A DNA stretch of 64,000 nucleotides from Shimia sp. R9_2 (lineage in GTDB: Bacteria > Pseudomonadota > Alphaproteobacteria > Rhodobacterales > Rhodobacteraceae): assembly GCF_017743735.1 (NCBI RefSeq), contig NZ_JAGHRO010000006.1, positions 62,001-126,000 of the forward strand, in the 5' to 3' direction. A model generated the notes under the pieces. It was given only the letters and a program-made list of their open reading frames with translations. It did not search any database and was not told where the DNA came from. This document shows, one piece after another, positions 1 through 8,738 of the stretch; positions within the stretch are counted from its first letter, which is position 1; each line of letters opens with the position of its first letter. The position numbers and the translations under genes are program-made.

Positions 1-169
1 AAATATCATAGGCTCCCATCGCGCGGTGTTCCTGCAGCAGGATCTCCAGAACCCGCCGACGCCCCTTTGTCAGGCGCAGCCCTTTGGCCGCGCAGGTTTC
101 TTCTGCGGCACGCAGCCCGCTGCCCACACAGGCGGCGTGGTCATGGCTTTGAAATCCCACGGTTTGCAT
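1..169 (-). CDS. zur: Zinc uptake regulator Zur (Fur family), 5' part only
   Basis: The gene runs off the left edge, so only about 56 N-terminal residues are visible. They read as a Fur-family winged-helix start: a His/Cys-containing leader (HDHAAC) followed by LRLTKGRRRVLEIL and AMGAYDI, the usual first DNA-binding helix region of Fur/Zur proteins. The ATG is preceded by AGGAGG at about 6 bases. It is divergent from znuA with a Zur-like operator in between, which is what argues for Zur over Fur, PerR or Irr. Zur represses zinc uptake genes when zinc is sufficient. By analogy with relatives znuC and znuB may lie beyond the left edge, but that cannot be seen. Confidence 0.85.
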   Translation of the reverse strand, partial: MQTVGFQSHDHAACVGSGLRAAEETCAAKGLRLTKGRRRVLEILLQEHRAMGAYDI

Positions 170-198
170 GGAGCCTCCTGACGGTCCTCAAGATTTGA

Positions 199-221
199 TG
201 CTTGATATAATATAACATTTC
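199..221. promoter_or_regulatory. Zur-box-like operator between zur and znuA
   Basis: An AT-rich imperfect palindrome centred on base 210. The right half TATAACATTTC matches the half-site of the alphaproteobacterial Zur motif as I remember it, and the left half matches at about 6 of 11 positions. It sits about 30 bases upstream of the zur start and 40 upstream of znuA, so one dimer site could repress both genes under zinc sufficiency. The position is seen; the regulator is inferred. Confidence 0.6.
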
Positions 222-261
222 AACTAGAGCCAGCCCCTGTAGCAACAAAAGGAGCGCTGAC

Positions 262-1443
262 GTGCGATTCATTCCTATGGTCTTTGCGGCGACCGTTCTG
301 GCCGCGCCGGTGCGGGCGGAAGCGCCACGCGTTGTGACGGACATCCTACCAGTCCAGGCGCTGGTCGCCAAGGTCATGCAAGGTGTTGGCGAACCTCAGC
401 AATTGCTGCCCGCCAACCAATCGCCACACAGCTATGCCCTGCGTCCGTCCGAGGCACGCGCGCTTCAAAACGCCGATCTCGTGGTCTGGATCGGCGCGGA
501 GCTGTCTCCTGCATTGGACGAGGCCATCGACAGCCTTGTGAATGACGGAGAGGCGTTCTCCCTGCTGCACCTGAACGGCACAAGAGAGCTTGCCTATCGC
601 GAAGATGAAACCTTCCTTGAGATTGCTCTGGGTGAGGGGGATGATCATCACGACGATCATGACCACGATGCGCATCATGACAACGATCATGAGGGTCGCG
701 ACGACCATGCACATGACGAAAAGCATGAAGACCATGATGATCACGGTCACGACGATCACGACCATGACGATCATGCGGATGATCACGGCCATGATGAGGG
801 CCATGAAGAGCATGACGCGCATGATCACGACAAACATGCCGACCACGAAGGTCATGACGACCATGATGACCATGCGGATGAGGCCCATGCTGGCCATGAG
901 GGGGAGCACCATCATGACCACGATGGCGTTGATCCACACGCCTGGCTTGACCCGCAAAATGCCAAGTTCTGGATGGGCGCGATTGCCGAAAAACTCGCCA
1001 CCCTTGATCCGGCAAACGCTGTGACCTACCGGGCCAATGCCGCCGCCGGTCAGGCAGAGCTAGAGGCGCTGACAGCAGAGCTCGCCGCAGAGCTCGCCCC
1101 TCTGAAAGGGCACGGCTTTGTGGTGTTCCACGACGCTTACCAGTATTTTGAAACCCGCTTTGATCTGTCGGCCTCCGGAGCGATCCTCTCTGCAGACGGT
1201 GCAGCCCCAAGTGCCGCACGTCTGGATGCGGTGCGTGATGTCCTTCACAAAGAAGGCGTCACCTGCGTTTTCACCGAGCCACAGTTCAACCCCAAAGTTG
1301 TGAAGGCGATCAGCTCTGGTCTGGATCTGCACTCCGAAGAGCTGGACCCGCTTGGCGTCAATCTGGACAACCCGGATTATCTCGCCCTGATCCGCAACAT
1401 GGCGGAACAGTTTGAGCACTGCCTTGAGGGTCACGATCACTAA
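262..1443 (+). CDS. znuA: Zinc ABC transporter substrate-binding protein ZnuA
   Basis: Periplasmic zinc-binding component of the ZnuABC importer, 393 aa. A signal peptide spans about residues 1-19 (ending PVRA). The cluster A-I fold is marked by NQSPHSYALRPS (His56 a likely zinc ligand), DPHAWLDP (His226) and FVVFHDAYQYF. Between the lobes lies the His/Asp/Glu-rich zinc loop typical of ZnuA, here very long (residues 125-222, about 33 His). The start is GTG with AAAGGAG upstream. It is divergent from zur and probably repressed by Zur through the site at 199-221. No znuB or znuC follows; the next gene is convergent. Confidence 0.95.
   Translation: MRFIPMVFAATVLAAPVRAEAPRVVTDILPVQALVAKVMQGVGEPQQLLPANQSPHSYALRPSEARALQNADLVVWIGAELSPALDEAIDSLVNDGEAFSLLHLNGTRELAYREDETFLEIALGEGDDHHDDHDHDAHHDNDHEGRDDHAHDEKHEDHDDHGHDDHDHDDHADDHGHDEGHEEHDAHDHDKHADHEGHDDHDDHADEAHAGHEGEHHHDHDGVDPHAWLDPQNAKFWMGAIAEKLATLDPANAVTYRANAAAGQAELEALTAELAAELAPLKGHGFVVFHDAYQYFETRFDLSASGAILSADGAAPSAARLDAVRDVLHKEGVTCVFTEPQFNPKVVKAISSGLDLHSEELDPLGVNLDNPDYLALIRNMAEQFEHCLEGHDH
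634..927 (+). repeat. Degenerate tandem His/Asp codon repeat in znuA
   Basis: About 290 bases made almost entirely of irregular repeats of CAT/CAC with GAT/GAC/GAA codons, encoding the metal-binding loop of ZnuA. Repeats of this type can expand and contract by slippage or recombination, so the length is likely to vary between strains. The same low complexity gives long spurious open frames on both strands here. Confidence 0.9.
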
Positions 1444-1461
1444 GAGGGCGGCTTGCCCACT

Positions 1462-3126
1462 TTAGATCCAACGCAATTCCGCGGGGCGTATTTCAAAGGA
1501 AATATGATGCGCCCCGCCGAGCAGCCCCTCAACCGTATGGTTGGCCAAGGCGCGCCAGTAGGGCTGTAGGGTCACCGCATCTTCCTGCAAGATCCGTTCC
1601 CCCCGTTCCACAAGCGCCCGCCGTTTGTTCAGATCAAGCGTGCCAAGCGCCTCATCCAGAATGGCGTCAAATTCCGGATTGGCATAGCCGAACTCATTCC
1701 ACGCCTCGCCGCTGCGATAGGCCAGCGCCCAGATCTGAACGCCGAGCGGGCGGTGGTTCCAATCCGTTGCACTGAATGGGAACTTGTCCCAGTTGTCCCA
1801 ATAAATGCTGCCCGGAACAATGGTGGTTTTGGCCTGAAATCCCGCATCGCGCAGCTGCGCCACCACCGCATCCGTTGTGTTTTTGCGCCAGAGATCGTCG
1901 ATGGTGTGCACTTCCATCTCAAATCCCTCCATGCCTGCCTCCTGCAGCAGCGCAAGTGCGCCGCGCGGATCATGGGGCGGCAGGCCGATGTCGGTATATT
2001 CCGGATGCGCAGGGCCGATATGGTGGTTCTCCGCGGTGCGGCCGTGACCGCCGTTGCCAAGCTCCAGCAGCACCTCATTGTCCACGGCCATCGCAATGGC
2101 CCGCCGCACACGCAGGTCGGCATAGGGCATCTGCCCGTCCACCTCGGCCAGCTGATTGGGGCGCACCACCACCGTCGACATGGAGATCACATCGTTTTTG
2201 ACCCAACCTTCGGTGGCACCGATCAGATCGGCATATTCGCCGTCCACGGAATAGGTCATGTCAATTTCACCGGCCTTTGCCGCACGCGCCCACACCGCCG
2301 GATCGGTGCCAAAATCAATAAACTCGATGCGGTCCATCCAGGCGCCGTTGCCGTCGTTCCACCAACTGTGATCCTCATTGCGCATCAGCACACCGCGCGC
2401 GCCGACCTGCAAATCCACCGGCAGGTAAGGTCCTGTGCCTACGGGATTTTCCAGCATAGTGGCCGGATCAAAGCTCTCATGCACAATCGCGGCGGGATAA
2501 TCCGCCATACCGGGTATCAGCGAAATATCCGCCTTGGGCAGGTTCAGACGCACCGTGTGGTCATCAACCACCTCAATCGCACCGTCAAGCGCGCGGTTGG
2601 TGGCCGGATCAATCAGCGTGGCAAACCGCCCCGCCATGGAGTTCCCCGCCAGATCCCGCGCGCACCAGCCTGTGATGTTGCGCGCCACATCTTGCGAGGT
2701 AAAGGCATCGCCATTGTTCCAGCGTACCCCTTGGCGCACATTCAGCGTATAGGTTTTGGCATCCTCGGAAATTTCCCAGCTCTCCAGCAGCGCGGGCTTA
2801 AACGTGCCATCGTTTTCATAGGTGACGAGATATTCCAGCCATCCGCGCGTGAAATTGGCAATCTGCGGCCAGTCAAACAGGCGCGGATCTTTGAGCGCCC
2901 GCACTTCTTGCTGAATGCGCACCACGCCCCCCGACGAGGACGCCGCCGTCTGTGCTGCCGCTGGCTTTGCGCTTCCGAGCAGCGCATAGGCGGTCGCGGA
3001 ACTTGCCCCAAAAGCGCTGGCCAGCGTCAGAAATTCGCGTCGCGACATCTGGTCCGATCCAACATGGGCCACCTGATCAATCAGGCTTTGCGGCAATGGC
3101 GCTCCGGTGCGGTTTTGAAAGGACAT
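1462..3126 (-). CDS. Peptide/nickel-type ABC transporter substrate-binding protein (SBP_bac_5)
   Basis: A 554-aa extracytoplasmic solute-binding protein of the DppA/OppA family (SBP_bac_5). The N-terminus carries a twin-arginine motif (SRREFLTLA) and a hydrophobic stretch ending KPAAAQTA, so Tat export to the periplasm is likely. The family signature LLESWEISEDAKTYTLNVRQ with GVRWNNGDAFTSQDV is present near residue 120. An upstream in-frame ATG at 3174 exists, but the ATG at 3126 has a strong GGAGG 8 bases upstream and is preferred. No permease or ATPase genes adjoin it, so it is an orphan binding protein; the ligand cannot be told from sequence. Confidence 0.88.
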   Translation of the reverse strand: MSFQNRTGAPLPQSLIDQVAHVGSDQMSRREFLTLASAFGASSATAYALLGSAKPAAAQTAASSSGGVVRIQQEVRALKDPRLFDWPQIANFTRGWLEYLVTYENDGTFKPALLESWEISEDAKTYTLNVRQGVRWNNGDAFTSQDVARNITGWCARDLAGNSMAGRFATLIDPATNRALDGAIEVVDDHTVRLNLPKADISLIPGMADYPAAIVHESFDPATMLENPVGTGPYLPVDLQVGARGVLMRNEDHSWWNDGNGAWMDRIEFIDFGTDPAVWARAAKAGEIDMTYSVDGEYADLIGATEGWVKNDVISMSTVVVRPNQLAEVDGQMPYADLRVRRAIAMAVDNEVLLELGNGGHGRTAENHHIGPAHPEYTDIGLPPHDPRGALALLQEAGMEGFEMEVHTIDDLWRKNTTDAVVAQLRDAGFQAKTTIVPGSIYWDNWDKFPFSATDWNHRPLGVQIWALAYRSGEAWNEFGYANPEFDAILDEALGTLDLNKRRALVERGERILQEDAVTLQPYWRALANHTVEGLLGGAHHISFEIRPAELRWI

Positions 3127-3364
3127 CGGTGTCCTCCAGTTTGGCTGGGGTTGCGAAATTTCTGAATGCCACAATGTTTGGCTTCTATGAAAGAAATGTC
3201 AAAGGCCGGAAATCCCGACCGGTTTTCAAGATCATAGGGCAGTTGTGCCACACAGCAATTCACATTCCTTGGTGCCAACGCAGAGGTGTTCCTCGGAAGA
3301 CTCAACCGATGAGGATTTCATGTGAAAGCCTGTCCCGTCAGGATCACTGTGCTATGCAAAGGCC

Positions 3365-4444
3365 ATGACCACGGCACAAGACACGTCTTCATTGCGCATT
3401 CTCAGCGTCACTTCCGTGCGCAACGAAGCGCCGTACTTGCTGGAATGGATCGCGCACCACAAGGCTGCAGGCGTCACCGATTTCCTCATTTTTTCAAATG
3501 ATTGCGACGATGGCACCGATGCATTGCTTCAGGCTTTGGACGCCGCAGGGATCATCACCCATGTGGACCACAAACCAACGTCAGGCAAAAGCATCCAGTG
3601 GCAGGCTTTAAGGCAGGCGTGGAAACACCCCCTGCGCAAAGCTGCGGACTGGATTTTGGTCACCGACGTGGATGAATTCATCAATATCCACGTGCCGGGG
3701 CATCGCATTTCCGATCTGCTCGCCAAGCTTGATGAGGCGACCGATGCGGTGCTGCTGCCCTGGCGCCTTTTTGGCAACAACAACAAAGTCGCGATCGAAG
3801 ACAGTCCTGTGACCGCACAATTCACCCGTGCGATCCCGGCAGACGCGCAATATCCGGTGGCGGCCAGCCTGTTCAAAACCCTTTTCCGGGCCAAAGGGCC
3901 GTTCAATCAATTGGGCGTGCACCGCCCCAAGCAGAAAGACCCGGAAAAAGCGGGCCTGCCGAATATCCGCGATGGCTCCGGCAACCCCGTGCATCCTTTT
4001 CTGGCCGAGAATGCGTCGCGGCTGTCGCTCTATGGTCTTGGCGTGGCGCGCGATCTTGTGGAGCTTAATCACTATGCGGTGCGCTCCGCCGCCGCATTTG
4101 TGGTGAAGAACGAGCGCGGGCTACCCAATCGCGCCTCCAAGAAAGTCGATCTGAGCTATTGGGTGGAGCGGAACTTCAACACCGAAGAGAACACCTCCAT
4201 CGCTCAAATGCGCCCGGCAACAGAGAGTGTTTTGGCGCAGCTTCTGGAGATTGACGGGGTCGCCGCGCTCCATGCCGCCGGTGTGGCGTGGCATCAGCAA
4301 CGCTTCCTCACCCTTGTGACCCAGCCCGCCGGACAAGAGCTGATGTCCCAAATCCTCACGGCCGGTGGCAGTCAGGTGCCGCCACGACAATTGCAGCAGC
4401 AGTTGGTAAGATGGTATCAACAGGCAACAGATAAAATATCCTGA
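3365..4444 (+). CDS. Glycosyltransferase family 2-like protein (PF13704 type)
   Basis: A 359-aa protein with the hallmarks of the Glyco_tranf_2_4 group: SVRNEAPYLLEWIAHHKAAG near the N-terminus, a nucleotide-binding-like NDCDDGTD, and an acidic DVDEFINI motif (metal/nucleotide-sugar site). Further conserved blocks are WRLFGNN, LGVHRPK, LNHYAVRS and FNTEENTSI. No signal peptide or membrane segment, so presumably cytoplasmic, acting on a surface glycan or lipid-linked acceptor. It is a paralogue of the C-terminal half of the next gene (4488-6752), which lies 43 bases downstream on the same strand. Sugar donor and acceptor are unknown. Confidence 0.82.
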   Translation: MTTAQDTSSLRILSVTSVRNEAPYLLEWIAHHKAAGVTDFLIFSNDCDDGTDALLQALDAAGIITHVDHKPTSGKSIQWQALRQAWKHPLRKAADWILVTDVDEFINIHVPGHRISDLLAKLDEATDAVLLPWRLFGNNNKVAIEDSPVTAQFTRAIPADAQYPVAASLFKTLFRAKGPFNQLGVHRPKQKDPEKAGLPNIRDGSGNPVHPFLAENASRLSLYGLGVARDLVELNHYAVRSAAAFVVKNERGLPNRASKKVDLSYWVERNFNTEENTSIAQMRPATESVLAQLLEIDGVAALHAAGVAWHQQRFLTLVTQPAGQELMSQILTAGGSQVPPRQLQQQLVRWYQQATDKIS

Positions 4445-4487
4445 CGCCATTGCGTGATCGGGAAGAAGAGAGAGCAGGGGCAAACCC

Positions 4488-6752
4488 ATGGGGAAGGCCG
4501 CATTCCAACTGTGCGAGGTGACAACCGCTGATCTGGCCGGGGCGGCGCTTTTGTCTTGTGTGGCCGCTGAAAACAGCGACGGCACTGAAGCGCTGGCGTT
4601 TTTCAAAACCGGCGTCGATGCCGGTGCATTTTCGGCTGGGGCTGACACCGAGATTCTGGAACGGCGCAGCATCGGCGATGGCGCCATCCTGCGCTTGCGT
4701 TTCGCGGGCTCTGCGCCCCGGTTGGGGATCAAGGAGGCCCAGTCAGATGTTTCCGTTGCACAGCCTGACTCGGACGTGTTTGAGGGCCTGAATGCAGCCC
4801 TCGCGGTGCGCAACGGCGAAACTGCTTCCGCAACGCTCGCTTGGCTGCGCTATCATGCGGCGCATCACAATCTTCAGGGCGCGGTGATTGTGGATCGTGC
4901 GCAACCGGGTAAGGACACGGATTATCTGAGCGCGCTTGAGGCAGGTCTGCCGGATATCAAAGGGCTGAAGCAGGTCTTGGTTGTGCGGTTTGATGTGCCT
5001 CTGGGCCACGCCGATTTGCCGCCGGAGGCACACCCTTTCAACGCGCCAGACGCGCCGGGCAAAGACCGTATGGAAATCCCTGAGGCCTCTCCTTGGGATG
5101 CGCCCTTGGGCGAGGTGCAAATCTTTGAGCTGATCCGCCACCGCTGGCTGAACCGCGCCCGCGCCGTTGCGCTGCTGGATATTTCTGATCTGGTCAGTCA
5201 GACCAAAGGGGCAGGCACCAAGGGCCGCACCCTCTTTGATATGGCGGTCAAATCCGAAAGCGGTGCCATCACGCTTGTGGGGCAGCATTGCTACCCTTGG
5301 CGCGTGCGCAACGGGCAAGAGGCCAGCCACGGGGATCACATCTGCGTTCAGTTTGATGCCACCAAGATGCGCCGCCGCTGGGTGGTTGCCCCCAAGAAAG
5401 CGCCCCCCGATGTGGTCTGGCGGCTGATCCGCGTGGTGGGCGCGCGCACCAAGCCTGACGAATGGGTGAAGTTTTATCGCTGCATGGCGCTGCGCCATCC
5501 GGCCAAAAACGTCGGGCAAATCGTGCCCAAGACCTCGCTGATCGAAGAAGACGAGCTGCTGAAAATCGCGCGCAAGAAACTTGATCACAAGCCGCTCCGC
5601 ATGCCGGAAATTCCAGCGCCCAAGGTGGATCCGGCGGACAATGACGTGGCCATCATCACCTGCATGAAAAACGAAGGCCCGTTCATTCTGGAATGGCTCG
5701 CCTATCACCGCGCCATCGGTGTGAAGAGCTTTCTGGTCTACACCAATGACTGCAATGACGGCACCGACAGCTTTTTGGATCTGCTGCAGGAAAAAGGCTT
5801 TGTGCAGCATCGCGACAACCCGTTCAAAGGCACCAACCTGAAGCCCCAGCACGCGGCCCTTCAGGCTGGCGAAAGTGAGCCAGTGATCCAGAATGCGGAT
5901 TGGGTCATCTCGATGGATGTGGACGAATTCATCAACATCAAAACCGGAGACGGCACGCTGCCCGCGCTCTTTGAGGCGGTGGGAGATGCCAATCTGATCT
6001 CCTGCACATGGCGCCTCTTTGGCAACTCTGATGTGCATGGATACACCGACACGCCGCTGATGGCGCAGTTCACTCGCTGCGCGCGCGAGCAAACGCGCAA
6101 GCCGCATCAGGCCTGGGGCTTCAAGACGCTTTACCGCAACATCGGGCTCTTCAAAAAGCTCGGCGTTCACCGTCCCAAAGGCCTCAATCCCCAGCTTTGG
6201 TCTCACATCCACTGGGTGAATGGCTCGGGTCAGCCCCTGCCCAAAGACATGTATCGCAACGCATGGCGCTCAACTGCCACCACGGTGGGCTATGATCTGG
6301 TGCAGCTCAATCATTATGCCGTGCGCTCGGCAGAAAGCTTTCTGGTGAAGCGTGACCGGGGCCGCGTGAACCACGTCGATCGCGATCAGGGCATGGCCTA
6401 TTGGTTCCGCATGAACAACAACACGGAAGAAGACACCTCCATCCAGCGCATGATCCCGGCCATGCAGGTAGAGATGGATCGGCTCCTGTCTGATCCGGAA
6501 ATCGCAGAGGCCCATGCCTTCTCTGTGGATCGCCACCGCGCCAAGATCGACGCGCTGCGCCAGACCTCCAACTACGCCAAGTTCTACGAGGATCTCACCA
6601 GCGCCAGACAGGAGCGCCTTGCCAGATTGCATCCGCATTTTGGGGCCAATGTCTTTCTTGCCGGGCCGGAGGTGATCCCCGATTGGGTTGTGGAGCGTGA
6701 TTTACCAGATGATTTCTTCTTTACAGTAGAGAAGCAAGACACAGCCCATTAA
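4488..6752 (+). CDS. Large glycosyltransferase with degenerate N-terminal copy
   Basis: A 754-aa protein. Residues from about 385 onward form a complete PF13704-type transferase (TCMKNEGPFILEWLAYHR, NDCNDGTD, DVDEFINIKTGDG, WRLFGNSDVHG, LNHYAVRSAESF, NNNTEEDTSI), close to the preceding gene. The first 380 residues look like a decayed or diverged copy of the same fold: AWLRYHAAHHNLQGAVIVDR aligns with EWLAYHRAIGVKSFLVYTND, and LLDISDLV sits where DVDEFI is expected, so the acidic motif is lost. It is likely a tandem-domain enzyme in which the N-terminal part is regulatory or acceptor-binding. CAGGGG precedes the ATG. Function beyond sugar transfer is unknown. Confidence 0.8.
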   Translation: MGKAAFQLCEVTTADLAGAALLSCVAAENSDGTEALAFFKTGVDAGAFSAGADTEILERRSIGDGAILRLRFAGSAPRLGIKEAQSDVSVAQPDSDVFEGLNAALAVRNGETASATLAWLRYHAAHHNLQGAVIVDRAQPGKDTDYLSALEAGLPDIKGLKQVLVVRFDVPLGHADLPPEAHPFNAPDAPGKDRMEIPEASPWDAPLGEVQIFELIRHRWLNRARAVALLDISDLVSQTKGAGTKGRTLFDMAVKSESGAITLVGQHCYPWRVRNGQEASHGDHICVQFDATKMRRRWVVAPKKAPPDVVWRLIRVVGARTKPDEWVKFYRCMALRHPAKNVGQIVPKTSLIEEDELLKIARKKLDHKPLRMPEIPAPKVDPADNDVAIITCMKNEGPFILEWLAYHRAIGVKSFLVYTNDCNDGTDSFLDLLQEKGFVQHRDNPFKGTNLKPQHAALQAGESEPVIQNADWVISMDVDEFINIKTGDGTLPALFEAVGDANLISCTWRLFGNSDVHGYTDTPLMAQFTRCAREQTRKPHQAWGFKTLYRNIGLFKKLGVHRPKGLNPQLWSHIHWVNGSGQPLPKDMYRNAWRSTATTVGYDLVQLNHYAVRSAESFLVKRDRGRVNHVDRDQGMAYWFRMNNNTEEDTSIQRMIPAMQVEMDRLLSDPEIAEAHAFSVDRHRAKIDALRQTSNYAKFYEDLTSARQERLARLHPHFGANVFLAGPEVIPDWVVERDLPDDFFFTVEKQDTAH

Positions 6753-6836
6753 TGGGAGCTGTAACGGATTTTCGGAGACAGGACCGGTGTTTCGGCCTAG
6801 ACTGTTTCCAAATTAAGAACAAAGGGTTGGGGCAAA

Positions 6837-8711
6837 ATGGCAAAGCTACCTGAGATCGCATCGCTGTGGATCGGCGGACGCCTGTCGTGGCTGGAACAAC
6901 TGTGTCTCAAATCCTTTGCCGACGCGGGGCATCACATAACGCTTTACAGCTATGAGGAAATCCCCAATGTGCCCGAAGGGGTGCACACCGCCGACGCAGG
7001 CGAGATCTTTCCCGGCGAGCCGATGTATCGCCACGTGCGCACCGGCAGCCCGGCCATTCACGCCGACATCTGGCGGCTGAACCTGCTCAAAAAGACCGAC
7101 AAGATCTGGGTGGATGCCGATATCTATTGCTACCGGCCCTTCAACTACACCCGTCAATCGATCTTTGGCTGGGAGAAAGAAGGCCTCTTGTGCAACGCGG
7201 TTCTGGGCCTGCCTAAGAGTTCCAGAGCGCTCAACGCCATGTTGGATTTCTTTGAGGATGAATATGCCATCGGCCCTTGGCTGAAGCCGTGGCAGCAACG
7301 CGAATTGCAGGCCGAAAAGGATGCCGGACGCCCGGTGCATATGACCGCGCAAAACTGGGGGTTCACCGGCCCTGCGGCGGTCACTTATTTCCTCAATCAG
7401 TCCGGGGAAATCAAATACGCTGAGCCGGAAGCGGCGTTTTATCCGGTGTCTTTCAAAGACCGGAACAAGATGATCCAAAGCCGGTTTGACATCAAAAAAG
7501 ACTGGCTGACCGAAGACACCCGTGGCGTGCATTTCTGGGCGCGCCGGATGAAGCCCCGTCTGGAGGAAAAGGAAGACAACCGCCCCCGGCGCGGCTCTTT
7601 CATGCACGGTTTGCTCAAAAAGCACGACATTGATCCCGATGCGGCCTTAATCCTGCCAAAGAAGAAAGCCCCTGATGCCTCAGGCTCGGCGAGCAGCCCA
7701 TCAGAAACCTCGGCATCTCTTCCGCAAGCAGAGCCAACCGCCAATGTGAGCCCCGTTCTGGAAAAGCCCAAAGCCGCCGCCCTTCCGGAGGCGCTAGATA
7801 TCTCCAAAGTCGAGGCAAAACCTGCCGCACCAAGCCGGTCTGATTGGAAACGCAACCTGCAAGAAGTCGGTGCTGAGCAGGGCTTCTTTGAAGAATTGGG
7901 GGAGGAACACTCCGCGCTCTATATCGAGCAGGGCAAGACGTTGATTGTCACCTTCGAAAATCTGGATCACGTGTATGAGGATAGCGCGGAGCGGATGCCC
8001 TGGGGGCATAACTTTGTCACCTCGCGCGGCTGGTCGATGCTTGGCCTGATGGCGCACGGCTGGACATGGTACCGCGATGAGGCGGTTTTTGATTTCTTTG
8101 ACCGTCTGCGCGACGAAGGCTTTTTTGAGCAGTTCGACAAGGTCGTGTTTTACGGCGCCTCAATGGGGGCCTATGCGGCAGCGGCCTTTTCCTCTGCAGC
8201 CCCTGGTGCCACTGTCATCTGCATCTCCCCGCAGGCCACGCTGGATCGTGAAACCGCAAGCTGGGAAACACGCTACCGCCGCGCATGGCACCGCGACTTT
8301 GGCGGGCGCTATGGCTATGCTCCCGATCTGATTTCAGAGGCCAAAGAGGTGAACCTCTTTTATGATCCACGCATGCCTGCCGATGCGATGCACGCAGCGC
8401 TCTTTCGAGGGGGCAACGTGCGCAAATATCGCTGCCGCTTCATGGGGCACCGGATTGCGTCGTTGTGGATCCTGATGGGGCTTCTGAAGCCGGTGATCGA
8501 GAAGTGTGTGGCGGGCGAAATGAATGCCAGCACGTTCTACGGGCTCATGCGGCAGCGCCGTGAAGTGCCGCGTTATCAGAAAGAGATGTTGCAGACGCTC
8601 AACAAAGATGGCCGTCCATGGATGATCGCCAGCTATTGCGCGGCGGTTCTGGCGCGGCGGCGTGGGCCACATTTCCGCAAAGCTCTGCGCGCGGCGCGCG
8701 CAAAGCTCTAA
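6837..8711 (+). CDS. Glycosyltransferase (DXD, sugar-binding type) fused to alpha/beta hydrolase
   Basis: A 624-aa two-domain protein. The N-terminal part (about 1-270) resembles DXD-containing sugar transferases (Gly_transf_sug type), with KIWVDADIYCYRPF carrying the DAD motif, and WGFTGPAAVTYFL. A linker rich in Ser, Pro and Ala (about 275-340) separates it from a C-terminal alpha/beta-hydrolase-like domain with nucleophile elbow GASMGAYAA and a candidate catalytic His in FMGHRIASLW. It is the last of three same-strand glycan genes. It may add a sugar and process or deacylate the product, but that is inference. No signal peptide is seen. Confidence 0.78.
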   Translation: MAKLPEIASLWIGGRLSWLEQLCLKSFADAGHHITLYSYEEIPNVPEGVHTADAGEIFPGEPMYRHVRTGSPAIHADIWRLNLLKKTDKIWVDADIYCYRPFNYTRQSIFGWEKEGLLCNAVLGLPKSSRALNAMLDFFEDEYAIGPWLKPWQQRELQAEKDAGRPVHMTAQNWGFTGPAAVTYFLNQSGEIKYAEPEAAFYPVSFKDRNKMIQSRFDIKKDWLTEDTRGVHFWARRMKPRLEEKEDNRPRRGSFMHGLLKKHDIDPDAALILPKKKAPDASGSASSPSETSASLPQAEPTANVSPVLEKPKAAALPEALDISKVEAKPAAPSRSDWKRNLQEVGAEQGFFEELGEEHSALYIEQGKTLIVTFENLDHVYEDSAERMPWGHNFVTSRGWSMLGLMAHGWTWYRDEAVFDFFDRLRDEGFFEQFDKVVFYGASMGAYAAAAFSSAAPGATVICISPQATLDRETASWETRYRRAWHRDFGGRYGYAPDLISEAKEVNLFYDPRMPADAMHAALFRGGNVRKYRCRFMGHRIASLWILMGLLKPVIEKCVAGEMNASTFYGLMRQRREVPRYQKEMLQTLNKDGRPWMIASYCAAVLARRRGPHFRKALRAARAKL

Positions 8712-8738
8712 TCTGATTTAAGTTGAACGGCTTGCAGC

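Noticed and set aside
346..1219. Long open frames on both strands opposite and within the ZnuA His-rich loop
   Set aside because: They are by-products of the His/Asp codon repeat; their translations are low-complexity Met/Val or Arg/His strings with no family resemblance.
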